A DNA stretch of 64,000 bases from Argentina anserina (lineage: Eukaryota > Streptophyta > Magnoliopsida > Rosales > Rosaceae): the NCBI RefSeq assembly GCF_933775445.1, contig NC_065878.1:2006001-2070000 (forward strand), written 5' to 3'. The position numbers and the translations under genes were made by a program. Shown here piece after piece: positions 1 through 11,552 of this stretch; position 1 is the first letter of the stretch; every line of letters starts with the position of its first letter. The notes beneath the pieces were generated by a model. The model saw only the letters and a list, made by a program, of their open reading frames with translations. It made no database searches and was not told the DNA's origin.

Positions 1-27
1 ATATATATATATATATATATATATATT
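1..27. repeat. (AT)n microsatellite
   Basis: Perfect AT dinucleotide run at the window edge. Its true left end is not visible. Confidence 0.95.
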
Positions 28-70
28 CTGGCCCGAGGGGCATATGGTATGGCATTCCTTATTTCATATT

Positions 71-233
71 GACTAGCTGGGCTAGTCTATTCCTTATTTG
101 TTTTGGTATCCTTTTTTGACTAGCGAGGCTAGTCCATTTACTATTAATATCGATGATATTATTTTGGCTAGCGGGGCTAGTCGACTTTTTATCAGTATTC
201 TCAAGGAGATTATGTGACTAGCGGGGTCTAGTC
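71..233. repeat. Four evenly spaced GACTAGC-GGGCTAGTC hairpins
   Basis: Four near-identical short palindromes of the form GACTAGCNGGGCTAGTC start at about 71, 118, 166 and 216, a spacing of 47 to 50 bp. Each can fold into a 6-7 bp stem (GACTAG/CTAGTC). The spacer sequence between them is poorly conserved, so the palindrome itself is the repeated unit. It may belong to a truncated LTR element together with the next feature. Confidence 0.8.
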
Positions 234-399
234 CAATTGTTATGAGAATATTTATATTTATGAAAGCTTTTAAATAAAATGTGCATGCATTGGATTTTCT
301 TGATATTAAAGGAAAATGGGGAAGTATATATATATCGTTATTTATTGTTATTCGATTTTTCTCCACTCACTCTAACATTTCTTTTTTATGCTTTCCCTG

Positions 400-830
400 G
401 GCCATTCGTTTTAAATGCCTAGTTCGCAAGCTCACAGGCGCCCTATAGCTACCATGAGGCAGCGTTCTCTTCCGCCGATTGTCAGACTGTAGGTTACATG
501 TTTAGCCTACAAGTCGTTTTGTTTTCCCTTTATGCCGTTTAGTTGCTCTGATACTCTGAATTTTATTGGATGATTTTTTCTGATGTTTAGAGATTGGATT
601 TGAGTTGTGTAAATAAGTTTGAATTATTTGTTGTGGAAGTTGGACATGGTTGGATGTTGTTAGAAGTGTAGTTTTCTTGCAGGTTGGGTTGGCTACTTTC
701 AAGGGAGTCTATGCCGAAGTTTGGATAGGCCCCATTTGTCAGTATTCCTCGCACGACTTATACTAGATATTAGGTTAATATTTATGGTTGGTCGTGTCAC
801 AATGAGTCAAAAGTCAACTCTTAGACTCGT
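400..830 (+). repeat. Possible LTR (Gypsy-like) fragment
   Basis: The stretch around 680-800 reads like the 3' part of a plant Gypsy LTR: a TTGCAGGTTGGGTTGGCTAC segment, a GATAGGCCCCATTTG segment, then GGTCGTGTCACAATG. No second LTR, primer-binding site or internal coding is visible in the window, so this is at most a solo or truncated LTR. The assignment rests on resemblance only. Confidence 0.3.
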
Positions 831-1019
831 CAAATTGAGCGTTCCCGAACAATTAATCTTTCGAATCCTTTCGTTTTCATCCTCGTGAAATAAATTTGGA
901 CAATGAACAACTTAATAATATCAGAGAACTTATTGGAAATTAGATATGAATTTTCGGTGTATTACAACAACCAATTGCGATGGGTGTTGCGCCTTGTACG
1001 GTTGGTCGATTCGGAGTGG

Positions 1020-1850
1020 GTAATATATCAAATGAAAGAGGGGAGCGAGATCTTTCTAACGGTACCAATTTCGTCAAAATCTATCGCCGCATGAGAAAGT
1101 TTTGGCCGAAATTAGAAAAAGAAGAAAATAAGAAGAAAAAAAAAGGTGAGAAATGTCAAAACAATTCAGAAAATAATTTTAAAGTGACTTTGTTTCTAAT
1201 TTTGTTGAACTTTTTCTAATTTTTACTTAAATGTGATTAACTTTTTATAATTAATTCATAAGTAGTGACCTTTTTTTAATATAGGTTGGGAGATGATACC
1301 TTTTTATAATTTGCTCTTATTTATAATGTCTTTAAATATAAAAACTATTACATAGTATTAACCTCGTTGTGATTTTTCATATAAGCCTAATATTTGATAT
1401 GTTAATATTTTTATGCTTAATTATTTTTTGTATGATGCATACCCATATATGTTATTGGCCAAGTAAATGGACTAATTTATTGATAGCCTGATCAATCCAT
1501 ACTTGAAAATAAATTCCAAGTTGGGAAAAAGAGTACTAGGAAGTGAAATACAGGAACATAAAAAACAACAAAAAATAAATTCATAAAATTAACATAAACA
1601 TAAATTAATATTCTGATAGATTAGCATCGGTTATTTAAATATTTATATATTGTTTTCAAAAATAAATTTAGCCGTTTCGTGCCGTTATATATATATATAT
1701 ATATATATAGACACAATTATTTATATAAAGTCAGCTAGTCAAAATAAATTTGAAAATATGGCCTATGGTTGGAAGTTAAATTTTTAGTGATAGGGTTTTT
1801 TGAGAGAATATGCTTATTTTGGTAGGTTATATTGGTTTAGCCTATAGCAT

Positions 1851-1913
<63 letters not shown>

Positions 1914-2094
1914 TGCAACGAATAACAGTTGCTTAATTAACAGATTGCTGGTTGCACAAGGAAGACTTGTTTCTGAAGGCATGACAGATCGAATACTAAT
2001 CTAGACGGACTGCTTCAACTAATAATCAAGCGCACATTTACTCATACACTTGGGCTTAGCGATGGTTAACCCTGGGTTTTAATCCTAGCTAGGT
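1020..2094 (+). repeat. Flanking direct repeat, copy R1
   Basis: About 1.07 kb that recurs in the same orientation at 5660-6670. Shared landmarks include GAGCGAGATCTTTCTA near 1046, the AT-rich middle with TTCATAAGTAGTGACC, a (GA)n tract (1855-1909 here, 6461-6498 in R2), and ACTTGGGCTTAG near 2048. No protein-coding capacity is evident. The two copies bracket the duplicated wax synthase block. Confidence 0.85.
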
Positions 2095-2969
2095 TGATTT
2101 ATGTCGCATTTGCATAGGTAAAGGATAATAATAATGGACTACAACTGAGCAGCGAGTGCAAGTATCTTATAATCAATATATCAACTGGAAAAATCGACTT
2201 TTGAGCCTAAAAAGCTAGAAGTTACATTTAGGAAATGCTCGTCTCTGCCTAAAATGAGATGGATAGGTAATTGCCTAGACTCCAGCGTATCGACTAGCTA
2301 GTTTCTATACATACTATGAAACTGTCTGGAAGTTTAGCAATGCACTCATTGATTACAAATAAACATTGCTTAATTTTTGCCTCATACTTAGACGAGTTCA
2401 CAGTTTCAGCTTCGGTTGTCTTAATTGGTTCACTAATAATAGCCCTGAAGGTTAAAAGACTTAAAACCAAAAAACGTGTATGGCATAGCACACAGATTAC
2501 AGTTTCCCAAACACATACTTGTCAAGAACTTAGATTCAAGGCATAGTTTATATTGTTACTTGGTCTATCCTCAGGTTTCAGAAATCAAAAAATTTATTCT
2601 ATTTTAGAAGAAAATGGAAATGTATTCTAGATCTAGAGCTTAGCAATCCACTAGCAAATATCAAATCAAAATCCTAAAAGGCACTCAATTTGATCAACTC
2701 CAACCAAATTCAAAGCCTGCAAATAGTAATCAATTATTGATGAAAAGCAAATTCACTAATGCAGCATTCACTGAAATAGTGCATGGAGCATTCATAAACC
2801 GTTCAAACTTCATCCATAAACTTGCCACGACAATAATCAACGAGGATACAAAAGTCCCACAACAAGTCAGCAAACTCAAAACAAACGCACATAATCGAAC
2901 TGAATATAAACTAAACAAACCAGAGAAACGAATACCTGAGCAACACAAGGTCAGAGCTTTACACCCATG

Positions 2970-3021
<52 letters not shown>

Positions 3022-3141
3022 TTCGAAGCCGAGACTGTTCGCTCTCCACTGCGAAAGTAAGAACACTGAGGGTCAAAAGCGTCACACACCACACAGCATT
3101 GAGAGCAGAACAGGTCAACAGAACAGTGCAGGCACTGAAAC

Positions 3142-3685
3142 TAGGGTTGTAAATGGGTCGTGTCGGGTTGGGTTTGTGTCGGGTCAAGGTGTCTTACGTG
3201 TTATAAAATGTAAACTCAAACCCAACCCATTTAATAATTGTGTCAAAAATTAAACTCAAACCCAACCTATTTATTAAACGGGTTACCCGTTTCTAACCCG
3301 CTTAACCCATTTAATAAATATATTTGTCGTTTTAGATAAGATAACTAACTAAAACAATAATCAAATAAAAAAATTCATTGTATTACCCAAAATTCTAGTT
3401 CAAAATGAGAAAAACTTACTAAACTTTTATATTCATATAATATTATCATTTTAAATAGCTTGTGTATGTGTATTTTATATAGAAATTAGTTCGACTCTTT
3501 TATTAAACGTGTCATGCGGGTTCATTTCGTGTTAGCGGGTTAACTCGTCGTTGGCCCGTTTATTAAATGGGTCATGGCGGGTTGACCCGCCGCTGACCCG
3601 CTTTTTAATCGTGCGGCTTCAACCCGTTTTATTTCGTGCGGGTTTCGAGTCGTGTTATCGGGTCGTGTCGAAATTGACAGCCCTA
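3142..3685. mobile_element. Non-autonomous hAT-type element, GGGTCG-rich
   Basis: Ends are TAGGGTTGTAAAT and, as reverse complement of the right end, TAGGGCTGTCAAT. The element is flanked on both sides by the 8-bp duplication ACTGAAAC (3134-3141 and 3686-3693), as expected for hAT. Both subterminal regions are packed with GGGTCGTGTCGGGTT and AACCCGTTTA-type motifs around an AT-rich core. It is 544 bp with no transposase. The paralogous block at 14240-14275 lacks it, although a small deletion there removes the exact empty site. Confidence 0.85.
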
Positions 3686-4017
3686 ACTGAAACTCACACC
3701 ACACAGTCTAGGGGCAAAATATGGGTAAATAATATTATTACTCATAAAGGTTTTATTGAGTCACTCTCACACAACAAAATTGATATAAATTTGCTGCCAA
3801 ACCTCTGCCAAAATCGAACTCATGGGAATTATGGGATGGTAATGTAGAGGTGTCGACTATGAAACTATAAAATGAAATTTCTCGTCCACCTCTAGTTTAT
3901 ATCTCAATACTTACTTTGTAAATTTTGTCACATGTTCCATTTTGTTAACTTGGTCTAGGTAAAAAATCAATGAAATTTGATTAATAATTTAGCCCTTGAA
4001 AAGGTTTGTGGTTAGAG

Positions 4018-4152
4018 CAGGGCCGACCTTGTGGTTAAATTGGTCACATGTACCGTATAGTTAACTACTTTTGAAGAGAAAAATTTTGGTACATATTTGA
4101 AGGTGGGAAACCCCATTCGCCTAGAGTCCTACAGAACTCAGGGACGACCCTG
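4018..4152. mobile_element. 135-bp hAT-type mini-element
   Basis: It begins CAGGGCCGACC and ends GGGACGACCCTG, giving short imperfect inverted ends, and is bracketed by the 8-bp duplication GGTTAGAG (4010-4017 and 4153-4160). It is too small to code for anything. The second copy of the duplicated block has GGTTAGAG followed by CAGGGCTAGAGCCC at 14481-14500, so the two copies part company exactly at this insertion point. Confidence 0.75.
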
Positions 4153-4930
4153 GGTTAGAGAGAGAGAGAAAAAATATTTTGTTGGTTTAAGAGGTCAAAA
4201 GTAGAAATACGAATCAACTCAATCAAATAAGATTTTGATAAGAAAACTTTATAATATAGAGGGAAAAAATCATTTACTCGACAAATCTAGTATATTTTAT
4301 CTAGCTCGAGGTCTAAATGTATTTGTACAACCTAAATTGAATTTTTCGACCAAAAAAATCTGAACTGAATCTCTATAGAATCTCTCATTTGAATTTTTAA
4401 AAACCTTGAATTTATAGGTAGAAGAAGGACTGGCCCCTAACTATCGAATTTCTTTATTTGGTTAATTTGTTAGACAGACAAAAGCTTCAAAATGCAAAGA
4501 AATTTGAGAAGCCCAAGAAATTTACCAAAATTGGTTTGTTGTAAACTTGCTGCAAGATTATAAAAATCCAAGAAATGCCCATTTGTGTGATCCAAAAATG
4601 GAGTCAGAGGTCAATAACCAACAAACTGAAGATCACTTTCTTGCACGAAATTAAATCAAATAATTAAATGTTGTCAATTGTCAATAACCCTTTTTTTTTG
4701 GTCGAAGTCAATAGTCAATAACCCAAGAACTTAGTTATAGCTTTTTGTTAACCAGATCGAATTAAATGTTGCTTGTATCGCACTCCAAAAGCAAAACCAT
4801 TAGAGTTTGGCGGCCCAGTTCATTATTTATGTTTAATGAGCCATCAATTCGAGTCTTGATCTTTCTTATTCCTCCCCAAAACTTTCCATGTTTCTCAGAT
4901 AAACAAAGAGAAATCAAGGTCTGAGAAGAA

Positions 4931-5659
4931 ATGGAAGGTGAATTTGGCAACTTCATTCAGGTACTAATTTCAATATTTGTGTGCATATGCTATTCCTACT
5001 CTCTTGGCAAAATAGTCCCCAAAGGTAAAACCAGGCTCCTTTGTGTTGTTCCAGTTGTGTCTCTCTTCTTGTACCTCCCTCTTTGCCTCTCTTCTGTACA
5101 TCTTGGAGGTGCAACTGCTTTCTTCATTTCATGGCTTGGCAGCTTCAACCTTCTTCTTTTCGCCTTCGGCGAAGGTCCTTTGGCTACAGACCCTTCAATA
5201 TCCATTGGACGCTTCGTGGCCATTGCTTGCCTCCCTATCGAAATCGAAGAAAACCCACCTCCAAAACCTCAAAACGCCCACATTAAAGCCAACATCTCTC
5301 CATCACAATCCCATCTGAATGGCGAAAATGGGAACACTCCACATCCCAGAAGCACGAAATCAACAACCCTGAACCATGTAATCAAGGGCTTTCTTTTGGC
5401 CATTCTAATAGGAATCCTATATTATAGTGAGCATTTCCATCCAAACCTCATCTTAGTCCTTCATTGCCTTTACATCTATATCTCCTCCTAGAGTTCCTCC
5501 TAGCCATGGTAGGAGTCCTGGCAAGAGCCCTTTTGGGGTTGAAGCTCAAGCCCCACTTCAATGAGCCCTACCTCTCCACATGGTCACTAGTATCTTACGT
5601 CCGGCTGTATACGAACCCGTCCTCCAGTTCTCTACAGGCTTTATTGGCCGCAAATGGAT
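4931..5659 (+). pseudogene. Wax synthase (MBOAT) pseudogene, truncated copy
   Basis: This is a broken copy of the long-chain-alcohol O-fatty-acyltransferase (wax synthase) gene at 28047. The ATG at 4931 opens 186 codons that match that copy closely (MEGEFGNFIQVL start, several membrane-spanning segments, RFVAIACLP). A 2-nt insertion near 5475 then shifts the frame to a stop at 5491. Downstream a 37-bp deletion at about 5580 removes the segment after HFNEPYLST, and homology ends at 5657 where repeat R2 begins. The C-terminal third, including the conserved histidine segment, is absent. No active enzyme could be made. Confidence 0.9.
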
Positions 5660-6458
5660 AGTATATCAAATGAAAAAGGAGAGCGAGATCTTTCTAGCGG
5701 TACCAATTTCGTCAAAATCTATCACCGGACGGGAAAATTATGGCTGAAATTAAAAAAAATGTGAGAAATATCAAAACAGTTTAGAAAAATTTTTAAAGTG
5801 ACTTTTTTCTAATTTTGTTGAACTTTTTCTAATTTTCACTTAAATGTGATGAACTTTTTATAATTAATTCATAAGTAGTGACCTTTTTTTAATATAGGTT
5901 GGGAGATGGTACCTTTTTATAATTTGCTCTTATTTATAATGTCTTTAAATATAAAAACTATTACATAGTATTAACCTCGTTGTGATTTTTCATATGAGCC
6001 TAATATTTGATATGTTAATATTTTTATGCTTAATTATTTTTTGTATTATGCATACCCATATATGTTATTGGTCAAGTAAATGGACTAATTTATTGATAGC
6101 TTGATCAATCCATACTTGAAAATAAATTCCAAGTTGGGAAAAAGAGTAGTAGGAAGTGAAATACAAGAACATAAAAAAACAACAAAAAATAAATTCATAA
6201 AATTAATATAAACTAATATTCCGGTAGATTAGCATCAGTTATTTAAATATTGATATTTTTTCAAAAATAAATTTAACCGTTTCTTGCCGTTACATATATA
6301 TATATAGACACATTTATTTATATAAAGTCAGCTAGTCAAAGTAGCCGTTTTTATGCAATTTTGAAAAAATATGGCCTATAGTGGGAAGTTAAATTTTTAG
6401 TGATAGGGTAAAAAAACATTTTTGAGAGAATATGCTTATGTTGGTAGGTTATATTAGC

Positions 6459-6500
<42 letters not shown>

Positions 6501-6670
6501 GCAACGAATTACAGTTGCTTAATTAACAGATTGCTGGTTGCACAAGGGGAAGACTTGTTTCTGAAGGCATGACAAGATCGAATACTAATCTAGACGGACT
6601 GCTTCAACTAATAATCAAGCGCACATTTACTCATACACTTGGGCTTGGTGATGGTTAACCCTAGGTTGAT
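5660..6670 (+). repeat. Flanking direct repeat, copy R2
   Basis: Second copy of the 1020-2094 repeat in the same orientation, slightly shorter because of small deletions and a shorter (GA)n tract at 6461-6498. It starts immediately after the truncated wax synthase and ends near CCTAGGTTGAT. Confidence 0.85.
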
Positions 6671-7786
6671 ATACTCTGGACACATTAATAATGTGCTTTG
6701 GTGAACCTAGTTTTAGCCAGATTCTGATCGACATAATGACCTACATTTCATAGTGAGATGCATAATGCTAGCAAGTGTTGCCGGCATTATCTCCCCTGGC
6801 AATATAACTGGAAATTATAGATGAAATTACTTACTAATATCCTAATATTTTTCATTGTTATCGTCGACGTTTTAAAAGCAATCATGGGTTGTTCAACAAC
6901 TTGTGTACGCAATCATGTACATCAGCATCATAAATTTAGAGAGAAATGAATAATGTATCGTATACGTATTTTTTTTATGTAGTATCGGAATTCTGGAGGC
7001 AGGGTACGTATAGGAGGTAGTGAGGATGAAAAGTAAGCTAGTAAAGTCACCGGGACTCCGGAAGCAAGGGATCGAGTGGCTCGGATGAGAGTCCAGCATA
7101 ACTAATGAACTACTATGAACTTGAGCAGGTCGAATGTTAATCTGAATGATCTGTGCTAAGATCAAGTCAGTCCAACATTAATTGCGCAAAGAGAGTAACT
7201 GTTCTTGATCAGCCACTTTGGGGTTACGACTGCACATAATAGCAACGCAATTTAATAACAAAGAGGTTAACAGTAAACTAGGGGGTTGCATATGTACGTA
7301 TAAGGGTATAAGTAGATATATATTTTCACTGGTTTGGAGTCCCTATAAAGAAGAGTTGGATCGCAAGGAAATGGCCAATTATGTTGCGGATTGCAAAGGG
7401 CTGGAGGTAGCTTGATTGGTTTCCACGATAAGCTGAACTAAGGTTGGAAGAAAGCAAGGAGCCAAATTTGTTTGCTTGCACGACATATCCAAGGGCCGTT
7501 CCCTTAATTAGCTTGGCTAGCTTTGCTGTTCATGTGTCTATCTGAATTATTTGACGTACTTATATGTTATTTTCAGTCTTTCCATTAATTATCAGATCAA
7601 CTGCTGCTTCTTGTTCTGTCCGCTTTCTCCTCATTTTCTTCTCCTCTTAGCTAGCTAGATACAAACTCAAAGCTTTCCAAAGATATATTATATCGATACA
7701 TCATTCATTTCTTTCTTTCTAGTCGATCAGGGTATATATCCATGCCATTGTTAATCTTTCCTTGGAGAAAGACTAATCGATCAACA
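6671..7786. other. Upstream region of the VPS62-like gene
   Basis: No coding sequence could be supported here. The last ~200 bases before the gene are pyrimidine-rich (TTCTTTCTTTCTAG near 7710) and look like a 5' leader. A short in-frame upstream ATG lies at 7742. Confidence 0.5.
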
Positions 7787-9702
7787 ATGGGAAATTGTCA
7801 TTGCCTCTCATCTTCAGCTAAGAACGTCAAGGCGAATCCGATCGATACCACATTCAAGCTTCCCTCTCCATTACCCGCTTGGCCATCTGGTAAGTATACA
7901 GTCCATACGGACAGATCGATATCTTCACTAGCTCTTTAATTTAGTACACATTAACTTGATTATGATATATATGTATGAACCGCTACAATAACTTTCAATT
8001 CATTTCTCAATTTCTAATTTTGTAAAATACAAGTATGTTATAGATATAATTATGCATAGGATATGGCTACGTAATATTGGTGTATAGACAATAGATATAC
8101 ACAGGTGTGTTATTTATGTTGCGCATGCGTGCAGGTGGTGGATTCGCTAATGGAATCATAAATCTAGGAGGATTACAAGTATGTCAGATTTCATCTTTCA
8201 ACAAAGTCTGGGCAAGCCATGAGGGAGGACCAGACAACCTTGGGGCAACCTTCTTCGAACCTTCACCCCTACCCCAAGGATTCTATATGCTCGGCTGCTA
8301 CTGCCAACCCAACAATACATCCCTCTTCGGATGGGCCCTTGCCGCCAAAGCCGAAGCCGAAGATCAATCTCCGGCTTTACAGCGACCAGTTGATTACACT
8401 CTGGTATGGAGCAGCGAGTCGGTGAAGATGAAGAAAGATGGTGATGGATACCTCTGGTTACCAACTGCCCCGGAGGGCTATGCTGCCTTAGGCCATGTTG
8501 TCACTAGCTCTCCCGAGAAGCCTTCCCTTGATAAAATCAGGTGTGTTCGATCCGACCTAACAGACCAGTGTGAAGCAAACTCATGGATATGGGGACCCCC
8601 TGGTGCCTCCGTTGATGGGTTCAATGTGTACAGCCTTACTCCCATTGATAGAGGCATCCTAGCTACAGGCGTCCCAGTTGGCACATTCCTAGCCCGAAAT
8701 GGAAAAGCGTCTCCCAAAGATAGTAATATAGCTTGTTTGAAGAACACTAACACCCAATCGAATACTTATATGCCAAACAAAAGCCAAATTGATGCATTAC
8801 TTCAAGCTTACGCTCCATTCATATACTTCCATCCTGATGAAGTATACCTCCCTTCATCTGTGTCTTGGTTTTTCACAAATGGGGCACTTCTGTATGAAAA
8901 AGATCATATACAAAATCCCGTTTCGATCAAACCCACCGGCTCTAACCTTCCACAAGGTGGCTCGAATGATGGAGCCTATTGGTTGGACCTTCCGGTCGAG
9001 CAAGGCGCCAAAGATAGAGTGAAGAAGGGAGATCTCCCAGATGCCGAGTCCAATTTACACATAAAACCTATGTTAGGCTCAACATTTACTGACATTGCTA
9101 TTTGGATCTTCTACCCTTTCAATGGCCCTGCAAGAGCCAAAGTACAGTTCTTCAATATTTCATTGGGGAAGATAGGTGAACATGTTGGTGACTGGGAGCA
9201 TGTTACATTAAGAATCAGCAATTTCACTGGCCAACTCTGGAGTGTCTACTTCTCCCAACACAGTAAGGGAGTATGGGTTGACGCTTCTGGACTTGAATTT
9301 CAAGATGGTAACAAACCGGTGACCTATGCATCTTTGCATGGCCATGCCTTTTATCCCAAGGCAGGACTTGTTTTGCAAGGGAGTGGAGGCATAGGAATAA
9401 GGAATGATACAGCAAAGAGTAAAATGGTAATGGACACTGGACTAAGGCCTTCGATAATGGCAGCCGAGTATCTGGGCGACGCTGTCATTGAACCACCATG
9501 GCTCAATTATTGCAGGAAATGGGGTCCGAAAATTAGCTATCAAATTTCGGATGAAATAAAAAAGGTAGAGAAGCTGTTACCTGGACCACTCAAGAGTGCT
9601 TTTGATAAGTTTATCAGAAGTATACCAGATGAAGTATTGGGAGAAGAAGGGCCTACAGGTCCAAAGCTGAAGAATAACTGGAATGGAGATGAAGCTGTTT
9701 GA
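7787..9702 (+). CDS. VPS62-like / DUF946 family protein, two exons
   Basis: This gene codes for a plant vacuolar-protein-sorting 62-related (DUF946) protein of unknown biochemical role. Exon 1 is 7787-7889 and exon 2 is 8135-9702. The donor is TCTG|GTAAGT and the acceptor GTGCAG|GTGG. The joined frame gives 556 residues, usual for the family. I chose the ATG at 7787 over the in-frame one at 7742 because MGNC at the N-terminus is typical of the family and suits N-myristoylation. Family segments include FKLPSPLPAWPSG, VCQISSFNKVWASHEGG, GATFFEPSP, YAPFIYFHPDE and GEHVGDWEHVTLR. No lesion is seen. Membrane association through myristate is inferred. Confidence 0.93.
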
Positions 9703-10230
9703 AGGTTTAGTAGCTAATCCATGTGTTTAGATACGATCGGATATATAAGACTGAAATTCTTAATATACATACTATGGAAAAGTATATCCAACATATTTAA
9801 TACAAAGAATAAATATAGAATGCAGTGTTCATTTGTTCATGACAATATAGAAGGGGTGAGAAATTGAAATTCAGATCAGTGTGCAAGAGTCACTCAATTC
9901 CTGAATGACAGAAACAATACCATTTTCTGTGATGAAAAATTAAAGAAAGTTTCAAGGCACCAAGATTCAAGAACAACTGTGGTGACATGACAGTTTTTTG
10001 AACAATCAATCATGTATTTGTTCTAAAACGTTGATCTTGATCACATGTATACGCAGTGGCCAAAACACAATACCGACCTCATGTTAAACAGCAATTGCAT
10101 ATTTTGAAGAAATCATATCACTATCGCATTGCAAGATTGCTCACCAACCGAAGGGTTTCATAAAGATGGTAGATGTGCTTCAGCCGGCAGGAAAATTAGA
10201 CATTCACCAGACACCAGTCATACATGATCT
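9703..10230. other. 3' flank of the VPS62-like gene
   Basis: AT-rich sequence with no coding potential I can support. It lies between two convergent genes. Confidence 0.5.
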
Positions 10231-11552
10231 TCAGCACCGACTCTGCAACCCGTATTCAGTGAATTGGAGCCTTGAGAAGATCAGGTTCTGATTGGGAAGC
10301 AGATACAAATGCATACGACATTTATCAAGTGCGGACCTTTTGGACACCACCACAAGAACTGGATGATCCTTTAACAACTGCAAAACACAACAAAAATATA
10401 TAGTTACAACAGGAAAAGATTCAGCTTAGGTTAAACAAGATAAAACTATTATTTTACACAATAAGCAATATCGTCGAGGTGTTGCAGGCCACTCTCCACA
10501 CTTCACAGAACCTGTTGACTTCTGTAGTTTGAGAAACACAATAGGTGATTCTGGATTGCTTGGTGATCAGTAACCTTCTAGCATTTCCAGCGCAGTATCA
10601 TCCTTCTGTGACCAAAATTTGTCCCAATGCAGCAAAATAATATCTATCTTCTCAAACTGCATTTATCAGACCACCGGAAAGTCAAAAACTGAATGGGAAT
10701 CCAAACATGATTTTTTGATTCCCATAAGGTTGTTTGAGAAATACCAAAACCCAGAGAAATTTGGTCAGACCTCGTCTGGCTGTTACAAACCAAATCAGTT
10801 GCTCTCATATAACAATTTCATCCCAGGGGGCTATTTGGCCAGAATTCTGCAAATTTTAGGATAAAAGATAATGATTCAATGCCTTCGAGTCAAGTAATTA
10901 TTTAACTTCTTTATTATAAGAAGGGCATGAGGTGCAACTGTATGTTATAATGTGACAGCTCAGGAAGATCTATAGAGAAGAGGTCTCATTCTGTTTTAGT
11001 AAAACTTCCATCCACAGCAGTCAAAGTAATAAAATATCTATAGCATAGGTAATACCAGCCACCAGAGAGACGTAATAGAGTGCATGAAAAACAAGCCAAT
11101 ACGCCTATCAATTTTCTAAGATCGCATTGTGGCAACTACGAAATGATGGAAGGGTTCTGTCGACTTTCTACTTTCACAGCAAGGTCTGGTACTTGACAAC
11201 AATTGTCATTCTGCTGATAATAGCAATTCATGTAGAGACGGAAGTCTCACATTTATTTTGCATAGTGTTAGCAACCTCTAGAAGGAAACTGGATGATGCT
11301 GAGTTGTACCTTTAAAGAATTCAAAACATGCCAAAAACATATAAATATCGGATGTAATGCATAGCATATATACCTGGAACACAGCTTCAACCACAATGTA
11401 GCAGCATAGTTTCTCAACCTGATTGCGCTTCATGTACAGTGATTTCCTCAAGTATTCCTTAATGATTCCATGTCATTATGCTTGAAAGTACACAATTGTG
11501 CTCTAGAAAGATAAAGACCGTTTCGGATCTCATCCCAACTGGCTCCTTCATC
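10231..11552 (-). pseudogene. Unrecognised gene, last two exons, one frameshift
   Basis: On the minus strand, an exon at 11374-11552 and a terminal exon at 10231-10377 join in phase through good splice sites (CAG|GTATAT donor, TTTGCAG acceptor) and end at TGA. The C-terminal reading includes YLRKSLYMKRNQVEKLCCY and, in the last exon, LLKDHPVLVVVSKRSALDKC. Near 11467 the first exon needs one extra base: a 1-nt deletion puts DEGASWDEIRNGLYLSRAQL and the rest in different frames. I do not recognise the family. Upstream exons were not found with confidence, so this is either a remnant or the end of a damaged gene. Confidence 0.5.

Larger units (their letters stand above)
2095..5657 (+). repeat. 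Segmental duplication, copy A (of 13259-28803)
   Basis: From TTGATTTATGTCGC at 2095 this block matches 13259-14489 up to position 4017. From 4233 it matches 20857-21303 and 27845-28803. It lacks the hAT element at 16833 and the Copia element at 21304, but has its own hAT-type insertions at 3142 and 4018. It contains a (CT)n tract at 2973-3019. The right end breaks inside the wax synthase coding sequence, directly against repeat R2. Confidence 0.9.

Noticed and set aside
2951..3187. Long open frames across the (CT)n tract on both strands
   Set aside because: They exist only because dinucleotide repeats lack stops. The sequence is part of the duplicated non-coding block.
7742..7786. Upstream in-frame ATG at 7742 as start of the VPS62-like gene
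   Set aside because: It would add 15 residues before MGNC, hiding the family's usual N-terminal myristoylation signal.
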